Of a stretch of 64,000 nt of DNA, positions 30,301-42,300 are shown piece by piece. The DNA comes from Yponomeuta sedellus. Taxonomy: Eukaryota; Arthropoda; Insecta; Lepidoptera; Yponomeutidae. Under the pieces are notes generated by a model. It searched no databases. It had not been told where the DNA came from and worked only from the letters and a program-made list of their open reading frames with translations. The number at the start of each line of letters is the position of its first letter. The first letter of the stretch is position 1. The position numbers were made by a program, and so were the translations under genes. The DNA lies in NCBI GenBank assembly GCA_934045075.1, contig OW203732.1:7713001-7777000 (forward strand), in the 5' to 3' direction.

Positions 30301-33300
30301 TTTGCGTAACAGAATTTAAGATCAGGGGCCTGTGCCATAGGACTGCAATGCATGGTTTATACTATAACATTTATATATAGATTACGAAATCTGTTAACCC
30401 ATAGATGAACAAGCAGACTACGCCTGCTACGCAATGTATACCGAATTGTCAGAATGAACTACGAATTGTAGTTTTATGAGACTCTGCCCTGGACAGATTA
30501 TCTGGGGAGATATTTTCAAACACCTACATACGCTTATGTGGATAGATATAGAACACTTTATTGCACAACCAGTAAAGAAGAATTACAGCTATGACTTCTT
30601 AAATCTCAGCAATGTTATACAATAGCCGGTCTTATCGCGTGGAACAATTTCTTCTAGACAACCTTTGGATGGAGTGGATTGTTGGCAGAATATAGTCTAG
30701 GTCCATGCACATAAATAATTTATAATAATAATATTGGCCTTTTGCATCTACTTAATGAGATGATTTATACAGCGTCCAGTGGCATCTTCACTCACACTAG
30801 ATGGGTGAAGGGACCACTCCGACGCTGTAGTGCCTGGGACATGGTTTTATAGATGGTGTAGGCTTGCCCAGCACCTATACCATCCTGACAGCTTAGTCGG
30901 CCTAGCCCACAGGAAAGACTAGTCAATACGTGCGGAGCCAACCAAGCCGCGGGTTTCCTCACGATGTTTTCTTTCACGGAAATAATTTATATGTATCCAT
31001 TATTTGCTCCATCCAGTTAGCAAGGTATCGAAATTTAAATAAGCAGTTGTAAACATTAGCGGTCTTATTTATAAAAACATGATTGCTCTAAAACTCTCCT
31101 CAGATGCAGTTTGCTTATTCTGTGGTTTTCCCTTTTTTAAGTAGGCTATGAACCTCCAGAGGAATGAATATAAATGTCCAAACGTGCAGGGCATAAACGT
31201 GACTTATCAGACATTGAGTATGGGCTTAATTACTACGCATGCCCACCCCGGAATGGCAATTTCAAATGCTGATGTGCTTGTACAGCTCAGACACTGAGGA
31301 TTCCTCACAGGTTTTCCCCTTTATCCCAGACTATTAACTGTCTCTGGAGAAACATGTTTTTTTTTTAATAAGACCGCAATTTTTTAATTAATAATATCAA
31401 GAAAAAAGATTGTTCAGTCGGTCATAAATTTCATGAGATCAAAGATCGATTGATATGAAAACACATTAGTTAGCTCGGCAATGTGATTAATCAGCTGGCC
31501 CAGTTAATCTGTGTCATGTAAGCTGAAAATCTGGGCCAAATCCAACGCGAGGACACCGTATCTTTATGCTATCAGACTTCAGACTAATATTAAACGTGAA
31601 AGTGAGTTTGTTTGTCTGTTTGAATTGAATGAAATCTATGTGAATATCCAAAGAAGAACTTTGCTATAATACGCTACCGGACCTACAGACATACACTAGT
31701 GTTGGACAATATTGTAATTTCAACTGTCCTTTTAGCTTATAGCATTTGCTTTCAACGCGTAATGGCATCATTGAGTAATAAAAGTTAAACTCCACAATTA
31801 GTACTAAATAAGTGAAATCAGAAGGTTAGGTAATGGTTTGCTAGTTATGCTTTAGTTAACAAAATACATGAAATGTAGGGACACCCAGCGCTCAGGAGAG
31901 CTAACAATTTGCTCACATATGAATTGTTCCCGTGCCCGGGAACAAAAGCGAGTGCTGCAATAGCTCAGCGGACTCCTCCCGCGTATTGTTAGTAAAAAAT
32001 AGCTTTTGCACGCTTTTGTTGTTAAGTTAATGTCCGGGTATATTATTCTCTAATAAGACACAGACTTGTGTGATGTGTACATATAACCCATGTCTGTGTA
32101 CTTACTAGAGAAACCTCACACTGCAGGGCACAGGTCTTCTCTCAGAGAGAGAGTGAGTAAGGGCTTAATTACCACGCGTGCCCACCGCGGATTGGTAAAT
32201 TCAAGCGCAGAGGTATTTGAACACGTCGTACGCTCAGGTTTCCTTACGATGTGTTCCTTCACAGTTAGCGAGTGGTATTGCTACTATAACTTCACAATTA
32301 ATTGTGTGATAAAATTATAATTAAACATATCGGTACGTAACTCTACTGTCTTACAATGCTGTGTCACAATAGAGGAAGGATTTATTTATACGGCTAGTTT
32401 CTTGATTACGTTTAATTACTTGTTTTCCTCGTGTTGAATGGATGTTTTTATTCTGATAGTAGATAAAGGGTTTTGCCGGGTAATTACGTCATTTGTACAG
32501 GTATAGTTAGCATATGTCCAAACCAACGCAACATTTCTACTGCCTTAATTCTTCTTTTCTTGATTCTTTTGTCACACCCAAGTCTCTCTACCATGCATAA
32601 GTGTTGGGACCAGAACACCATTATGAATAACTCTATTGAGATGTTTTGGCTACTCGCAATGGAGTGAGTAGTCAATAATTGAAATAGTTGTCTCTTTTAA
32701 CCTCTTCAGTCCTCCAGAAAATAACAATAGAAATCTAATGTTCTTTTCAAGTTCAGGAAATGAACGTTTGGTTGGGCTACACTTTAGTTCTACAGCCCAC
32801 TTTGTGACTGATGTAGCGCACATTCCTATTGTGGCACAAGTGCAGCACTCGCAGGCTGCTTTCTTACAATTGCCTCTTTCAAGGTCCACTGGTCCTTAAG
32901 CCCGCGGAGAGCGCTGTGACTAATGTAGCGCAGGTTTCTATTGTGGCACATGCGCTGCTCTCGCAGGCGCTTACTTATACTCGCCTCTTTCAAGGTGCAC
33001 TGGTCCTTTAGCCCGCGGAGGGCGCTGTGACTAAGTAGCGCAGGTTTATATTGTAGCACATGCGCTGCATTCGCAGCCGCTTACGTATACTCGCCTCTTT
33101 CCAGGTCCACTGGTCCTTCAGCACTTAGATTTAAGAATCATGTTTGTAATATTTTTCTGGTTGTGCAATAAAGAGTTCTCTCTCTCTCTCTCTCTCTCTT
33201 ATTGCGGCATAAGTGAGGACTATTAGGCTCCTCATACTTGCCTCTTTCAAGGTCTACTGGTCATTCAGCCCAAGGAGGGCGCTAAGACTAACGAAGCGCA

Positions 33301-36300
33301 GGTTTCTATTGCGGCATAAGTCCTGCACTAGTAGGCTCTTTCACTTATACTCACCTCTTTCAAGGTCCACTGGTCCTTCAGCCCACGGAAGGCATTGTGA
33401 CTGATGTAGCGTAGGTTTCTATTGTGGCACAAATGCAGCACCCGTAGGGTTTTCAGCGGTGAAAACGTGCTTCGCTTGATCTCTTCCAGGTAGGCGTTCT
33501 CACCGACTTCCAGCTCCCTCAGGTTGGTTAGGCCTGGGAAAGAGATGGAAATTTAGTGGTAATATTAGGATTTGAAGTTTGAAGCTCGTTATCGACGTCG
33601 AAACTTTTTGAAACGTTATTTGTGAAGTCAGTAGGATCGATGATTTGTAAGATTTAATATTCATGGGAACGTCAGTTTTATCACAGCAGATTTGTCAATA
33701 AAACTCAATACTTTAGTTTCAAGGTTGTTACATTATAACTTAACAGTTATTTGATAAGATCTTTGTGGACCCTGTAGGGCACGCAACATTTTAAAGTGCT
33801 ATATAAAAGTATGTATTACTTTAATTTAACACATGATTTATTTATTCCTTCTATCAAAAGTTTTATCTATCAAACGTTTTAAGTTGTGTCAACGCCTATG
33901 TGTCTATGTCTGTGCCACCGACGCATCGTAGCGCCCAAACGAATGAACCGGTTTAATTTAAAAAAAAATCTTATCCCCACGGTAATCTGTTTGAATTATT
34001 CTTTAGATAGAGATAATTGGATAGTTATAAATATAGGAGATAACAGCTTATATATGCTGTTATCTCCCTTTTGTTTCAAGTAGTGTTCTGCACACTATTT
34101 ACGAAGATAGAACAATGACATTAGCTATTTGAGCTAATAACACGAGTGTTTGTCTAGATCGAAATGCCAACACACATTGCATTGTTTCTATTAAAGCTTG
34201 GCAAGGTCTAGCACTGCGAAAATATTCCAGCAAAATCTTCCTTCCTCTCAGCCTAATGCACCTGTCTAGTCTGATACAGTATAGGCCGATCGAGAAGATC
34301 CATGTACAGGAGGCACGAAATTTACAAGTGCGAAAGCCGAGCTTACAGAGTATGTTGGTTGAAATGGAGGAATGGAAGCGCCCACTATTTAAAAACCGGC
34401 CGTTATTCATATCGAACAAAAAACGCTAAAAAATCATGTTTGTTGCATTGGGCGCCCTTTCAATATTTATTTTATTTGAATTATATATTTTTAAAGTAAA
34501 TATTCAGCTAAATATTCTGTGAATAGTTAAAGCGTCGTTTCGTTGCTTTATATCAATAAGTAGCCGTTATTGATATAAAGCAACGAAATTACGTTTCTTG
34601 TATGTATAAATATTTATTTTGTTTGTAGATGAGTATGTAACAGTAATAATTTTAAATGTCTAGTTATCATGGTTTATGAGATTCAGCCTGGTGTGAGACA
34701 GACGCAAAGATACTGAGACAGGCAGATGGGGGAAGGGACCCTAAACATTTCCTAAAAACTAATATCTGAGCTACCCGGCTCGGCTACTTGAAATGAGCTG
34801 GAACATTTAACGATAAAAGGGCTTATCACCGGTTTTTCGATTGAGAATTTCACAGAACGGATACTCAGGTTTATTCAGATTTCTATGAATTTTGTCTATT
34901 TTCCATTTTCGTGTGTTCCACTGTGCGTTACGCCGCGCCTACCTATTTTTATAAATATAATTATTTCTTACTATTGTCAACGTCAAGGGTGTTGCCGACC
35001 GGTCAACCAAACCTTTTTAAGTTTTTTTCAGTCCTTTGATAACTTTTTCTACATTATGACTATTTTCTTAAATTGAGACTATTTCAGTGCCAAACTGAAC
35101 CAAAGATGGATTAAAGATTCCTAAAAGTTACTTTCGCGTTTTCATATTTTTTTACGTACATACGTTTCAAGGTTATTTCTAGGGTTAATATGATGAATGT
35201 ATTGCCTACACCTTGCCTAGCACGAGCAAACAACTTGTTAGAAACGATGACCTCTGTGGCGCAGCGGTAGCGTATCTGCCTACCATGTGAGAGGTGTCGG
35301 GTTCTAACCCCGGCTGGGGACAAAAAAAACCAGGTCTTGGATGTTTTGTGTGGGGCCAGAAGCAATGTATGTGCCTGTATGTAAATGTAATGTTATGTTA
35401 CAATGTAGTGCTTCTTGTACATATTTTTACGACTTCTCTCAACGCCTGATTGAAACCAAAACTGATTGAAATTAAGTATACCAAAAAATACTACTTTATG
35501 CCTCCTACTGACCATCACCGCATATCGCACGTTCCTTACCGACAAAACTGTCATCGTTGAGCTCAACGACGGGATTGTTGTTGAAGCTGAGGTACTGCAG
35601 ACTGGCTCCCACGAGGCTCAAGCCTTCGGGCACGGCCACGAAACGGTTGCCTGACAGGTCTAGCTGTTGAAGGCGGGACATCCCCTTGAAGGCGTCCGTT
35701 GGGATGCTGTCGATCTGCGTGTAGGACAGGTCCAAAATCTGGAAAGATAGTGGTTTTAAGCTGGTATACATTAGAGTACTTCCGTGCTTTGCAAGGCACG
35801 TTAAGCCGTTGGTGCCGGCTGTCATGTTATATTATGGCCGGCGTTACAGTAAGGCCCTGTCACTGTCTTACAATCCTCCACAAACCCGGACTTGGCCCCG
35901 TGGTGAGGTGCAGCCTAACCTCCCTGCGATGCAGGAAGAGACCCGTGCCCCAGCAGTGAGGACATACGAAGGGTTGATATCAACACATTAGAGTCGAGCC
36001 GAAATCGCATTGAGTTTGTTCCGTTCGCAGATTTTCTTCCCTTTGTTAGAAAATTTCGATTCGGCTCGGGTACGCTTTATACTGCGTAAACCTATGTTCA
36101 TTAATTTATTGTGACTGGCCGTTTTTCCACTAGACGGAGTCCTTTAGACGGCAAATTAAGATCTCTATCCGAATGGCCTAATTTATGTTACAACAGATAT
36201 AATTGTTGGTTATTGTAGTGTTGCATGCAATTAATGTCTTAGGGATTGAAGGACTGCAACACGATGGCGGTGGTGGTTGCGGTCCATAGATATGTCATTT

Positions 36301-39300
36301 ACTGCAGTAGTACATATTTATATGGAATTATGTATAGACCGCCAGCGCTACCGCGTTGGTGTATTTTATCCTTTAAGGATTTTCAGCTTAAGATAGTGAA
36401 ATATTTTATTTGACTGGTGCTGACTGACTGCCATACCACCTGCGGTCTGACTCATATAGAAACTGGTATCAAAGTCATGCCAGCTTTATTCAACTTGTCT
36501 AATCTGTGGCATGACGTCAAGTTCTGAGAATATATTGCTAGCGCGATGAAGGACTCGTACTATGTCGACTGCTGGTAGTCGGTAACGATAGGATAAGGTA
36601 TTGTCTCGTTTTTCATTGATTGAAAACTTAGTTACTCTTACAATGCTCCACCAACCCGGATTTGGACCCCGTGGTGGAGTATGGGCTAACCTTCCTGCGA
36701 TGCAGGAAAAAAACAGTGGAGACATACAAGGGTTGATAACGACGACTTTTCTGTAGTTGCAAAACTGATGTTTTAGCACTGTCCATTGTCTAACGAACGT
36801 GAATTTAAGGCCATGTCATTTCCTTACCTCCAAATTGGTAGCCATAGCCAGCGCCAGGATGGTCACGTGGTCGAGTATCTCGATGGGGTTGTTGTTCAGG
36901 TATAGCCGCGTCAGGTTGGGCGTGTGCTCGAACAGGTTACGGTCCAGGGAGTGAATCTCATTGAAGCCCAAGTTCAAGGTCTCCAGGGAGATGGAATCGT
37001 AGATCCCGTTCTCGTAGGGACCCTGGAAGATCTCGCTCCGAAGGACCTGGCCTGAAAGCGGCGGGTAAAGGACATTAGACCTGTTTAGATTTTTATTTAA
37101 ACTATTGTTCGGTTAGATTATTGCTGTTGAATTTTTTAGAGCTTTGTGTAACAATAGAGCATGTATTTCTAGTGATATGGGGTTTCCGCGACCAATACTT
37201 CTGATGGGCTAAGTTTTGGTGTAGCAATTATTCTTTGCAACGGTCTGTTAATCTAACAGCTGTCCTATGTTTTTTTTGTATGAATAGAAGTTGTTTTTTG
37301 TATTAACTATATATAGATAAAACCTTATAAAGGAAAATTATCTTATATGTCTTTAAGATAATTTTCCTTTATAAGGTTTTATCTTATTTGTAATAGCTGT
37401 TGGTTTCCCATAGATCTCTAAATAAATATATTAACAGTAAATTTGATTTGGATTGTTCGTTTACGAGAAACCGGGAGTAAGAATATGGCGTGAAGAGACA
37501 GTTGAGCAATTCCGCTAACCACTCTTGGTTTCATCTTCAGAAGTGTTCTATGATACCAAAGTATTGTATTGTCATCCGAATCACAAATAGTTGCTAAGCC
37601 TCCAAATCAACACGACCGTAAAAAAGAAGGTTATAACGGTATTCTTAGATTTGTTTTCATGGTTTGACAGTACAACTGAAGCGAAAAAAATACGCGTTAG
37701 ATCGAACATACTCTCGCGGGCAGCTTTACACCGTATTTGACCACCATCTTCTCTCTCTCTCTTTCTGAGAGAAGGGCTGTGTCTTACAGTAGTACACTTG
37801 CAAGCTGCTTATACCTTGTATTTACCAATTTAAAACTTTCAACTCCAATAAATTAATGATCAAAGTGTCCCAATGTGACTTTTCTGAAATGTTCGTCCAT
37901 CTTAGTCACGCACGCATTATGTACAGAGACGATTTTGTTTGTCATAGTCGTTTTGGTAGCTTGCAAACACTTTCTATTCATAAGCAGACACCTCGATAAC
38001 GTTTATATCTTATCTTCTTCATGGAATTGTTGTGCCGTACACTTATCGCGATTGTGTCACATTAATATTTTAGGTGTATTTATCCAGGTCGTTCATCTAG
38101 GGCGTGTCATCAAAATGTTTTTATCACAATGAGATTTTTTATAATTTTAGGCGACATATACTAAGCGGGAATAAGATTTCACTACATAACGCTCTCAGAT
38201 ACTGCACGTTCTGTTGAAGAAGTGATCTTTCACTTTTGAACACTTATCATGTTATCTGTTACTAGGGTTAGCCCAGATCTTTGCCATGAGATCACTGTCT
38301 TCTTCTGTCTTTTTAATTCCGCAATAAAATGCAGGATCCATGCAATTTCTCATCTGGAGAAAGTTTTGCTGTGTTTGCAAACTATCAAACTACGATTATA
38401 GGTCCCACCTATAATCGTAGTCGATAATATAGTCTAGTCAATAGTCTTTCATCATAGAACTACAATTCATGATTTACTATGATAATACGATGTACAATAC
38501 CACTGTATTTTATATTTTTTTCTTGCACTACCCTTTGCCAGTCTCTTCAACACCAAAGGGTTACTCAAGTAATTAGTGTAATAAAGAATTAAAATAATAA
38601 TAACAATAATAACTCGATTTACCCACAGGTAACAAGTAAGAAAACTCTGCTGCGCATTGAATATTCAATTGCCATAATAAACGGTAGCGCTCGTAGCCTA
38701 GGCAAACCGAGTGATTGGAATCAATCACTTGGTTAAGCAACAACAGGCGCGGTCAGGTACAGGATGGGTGAGCGTCCCGTGACTACCGCTACTGGCATTT
38801 TTCCGAGCGCTTCCGTGATTCGGAAGGCACGTTAAGCCGTGCCGGCTGTCATATAATGGCAGTCGTTAAGCCATGTCAGAGGCCTTATGGGCGGCTTGAT
38901 AACTTCTGACAGTAAGGCCCGCCACTGTCTTACAATCCTCCACCAACCCGGACTTGGCCCCCGTGGTGAAGTAAGGCCTAACCTTCCTGCGATGCAGGAA
39001 GAGACCCGTGCCCCAGCAGTGGGGACATACAAGGGTTGATAACGATATAAACTGTGAATGAATTGTTTTATGAAACGCGACCAAAGCCTACTCAGCTTAG
39101 CACTTACAAGCATCCAGGTCTAGCTAAATCAAACCACACATACCTGTAAGGGCATTGTTGCTAAGGTCCAAGTACACGAGTCGTTCGATATTGCTGAAGG
39201 CGTCATCTTCGATGTCCCTCAGTCGGTTCGCCTTGAAGGTCAGCGCGACTCTGGCGGCCGGCACCGACGGTAGCTCCGTCAAATTGGCCAGGGAGTTGTT

Positions 39301-42300
39301 GAAGAATGTGATTAGCACGTGCGTCTCTGAAAGGACGCTCGAGGTCGTAAGGAAGGTCGTGTTGGGTGTTTGGTGTTTGAATTTTGAATTGTGGGTTTGT
39401 GGTCGAGAGGTGATTGTCTTGGCCGGCGGGTTGATTCCAGTAGTGATAAGGGAAATACGAGTTTATCTACAACTCGTGAAGGAGTAGACGTACTGTCTTT
39501 GGCTACTCCACCTTTTGTCTTAATTCAAGCGGCACTTTTTTGTCTATCAGTCTGAGGAAATGTTAGTGTACTTAGGAAAAAATACACAGTAAATGAGTAA
39601 TGAAACATTCCCTTTGTTAAAGTTTGTTAGCTTGTTTGACATTTATTTACTTGATGATCTGTCTCTATTGAGATAAGATTGACACTTGCACAAATAACGC
39701 ACAAATATTTATGAATTTTGCAGAAGATATATTGAATGCATATATTTATCACCGTATTCCCCATTATATAGTTTAAGTCATCAATCGCGTATCAATAAAT
39801 TGTTGAAGTTTCACAGATTAGATAACTGATATAGGATATTGCCGTATATTACCAAGGGTAATATACGGCAATATCCTATAACATCCTAAAACATTTTATG
39901 CCGTATATTACCAAGGGTAATATACGGCATAAAATGTTTTCGGGTAAGAGCGCTGGTCTCGCTAAAGACCGGGTGACTCATCAATCGAAAGGTTCCTGTT
40001 TCTTCCTAACCTAAGCATTTGAATTCACCGACGGCCACTATTCCGTTCTAGGAAAATATTTATCATTTGAGGCAATTATCATACTTTAAGATACAAAGAT
40101 AACAAAGCCATGTGACGGGCAGCAGTAAAGCCTTAAAATTCTATCTGGAAAAAAACTTAATAGTCAGCAGTGAATTTCGTGTAGGCTGATTGGAACTAAG
40201 CATGAGTTGTTACCCGAGTCCACATCCTGTATCTCCTTAGGCCAGCTCTTCGGGATGGTGTCAATGTTCCGCCGGGAGCAGTTGAGGGTGACTGTGTTCA
40301 GATCGTCTATGAACTTGTCGCAGGGCGCGTTCCTCACGAACCCATCGAGCGCGTGACACACACTGATTAGTACCACCAGCACTAACGCCTATAACAAAAA
40401 CGAGCGCGTTAACGATCAGTGCAAATAGCCACCATTAGACCAGTTTTGTTTACCTTTGTACTCACTTTACGCAAATCCGGTAGTGGAAACATCGTCCCGA
40501 ATTCTCGATAGGACACTGCGGGTACGACTGACTGATACTGTGCGCCGTTTCTTATCAGGCGACTGATATCGCGCACACACACAGTACGCGCCTCATTGGT
40601 CGTCCCAACGATATCACAGATAACACGGCGTTGTTTGATCAAGCATGACTGCTTTGTTTACAGGAGGTGCTGAACGTGGCTGCGGACAAATTGGAGGAGA
40701 TCATCACACCGCTCACAGACTATGAGCACTCGAAGCTGAAGTACAACGATAGCTCGCCCGACTCCACCGAGGAGATGAAGAACCTTGAAAGCCGACAGGC
40801 GGCCGTGGCGCTCCTCCAGATCAGGAACTACGACCCGACCAAATACGCCGTGAAGGCCGAGGAGGAAAACCATATAGTATTCAACAGCGGTCCCTCTCTC
40901 CCGCCCAGCGAGCGAGCGAGAGAGGCGCTCCACTGCAATGCCGTCATAGACATAATAAGCAAGGCGGTCGCTGTCGCACAGAGGGAGCAGGACTACCCTT
41001 CCAATTACTCGCAGGAGCGAGCCAGCGAGCTGTACCCGAACGCCGAATACTCAGACGACTACAGTTACCCGCACAACGCGGTCAAAGGCAGCCCGAGCAG
41101 CCTCGACGGGCGAGAGAAGGAGATGGACTTGTCCGTCTACAGCGTGGTAAAGAACGAGCCCGAGGATCACGAGCCTGAAGGGTTCTACCCGAGGAAGCTT
41201 CAGCGCGAGCCGAACTATCCCGAGGAACGCAAGAGTCACGGGCGCAAGAAGGTGCCTAAAGAGAACTCCGTCTACGAAGATTGTAGCCAGAGCAGTAGCG
41301 AGTCCGACCCCGATAGACTGCAGATGGACATATCGCAAATGTCACAGGTAAGGAAGGATGGCCTAGTTATAAAGATTTTACCATTATAATTTAAATTGGC
41401 GTGCGTGCATGCAAATACTAATGAATGTTGATGAATGAGATTTGTCAGAATTGTAGCATGTGAAAACTCTAATTTCTGCCTACTCCTCCATACATGCATG
41501 TCATTCAAAAACCCATTTACATACAGCTTGTGGCTGTTATTGTACTCATCAAAACAGACAACTTGTATTATGAAAGTGGTTTGAATTTGTATTGATGATA
41601 ATATGCTACATTTAGGTATGTTTTTGATTAGTTCATTCCTTTATGTGTACATTAATTATTCATTATTTTCCGCGCAAAAGCTCTAAGCGGTGGTAGCTCA
41701 GTGGGTAGAACCATGGACTCGCAAGCGAGAGCCCCAGGTTCGATCCCCAGTGCGAGCATGTACCAATGACTTTGTTTAGTTTCAAAGTTACGTACATTTG
41801 CGATTTTGTAGTCGCAATACCTCACGCTAACTGTGAAGGAAAACATCGTGAGGAAACCCGAGGCTTGGTTGGCTCCGCACGTATTGACTAGTCTTTCCTG
41901 TGGGCTAGGCCGACTAAGCTGTCAGGATGGTATAGGTGCTGGGCAAGCCTACATTATCTATAAAAACCATGTCCCAGGCACTACAGCGTCGGAGTGGTCC
42001 CTTCACCCATCTAGTGTGAGTGAAGATGCCACTGGACGCTGTATAAATCATCTCACTAAGTAGATGCAAAAAAAAGCCCACCGCGCCAAAGCCTCTACCG
42101 ATAGAGCTGACTGACACGTCACGCCTCCGCCCGCAGGATGACCCCGAGGAGACGCAGTCGGCGCGCTCCACGCAGTCCTCGCCGCAGCCCCCGCATGAGG
42201 AACACGAGAAGGAATCCCTCTGGCAGGCCCTCCACCGGCAGAACAACGGTGAGCGATTCATTTGCATTTTCTCGGTGCACTACTCCAGCACCGTTTAGCT

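Noticed and set aside
32826..33059. Independent 77-codon gene
   Set aside because: Read-through of two decayed LRR exon 6 copies; no start context or promoter of its own.
35251..35322. tRNA gene (CCTCTGTGGCGCAGCGGTAG...)
   Set aside because: Head of a multi-copy SINE family with a shared non-tRNA body and TGTATGTAAATG tail.
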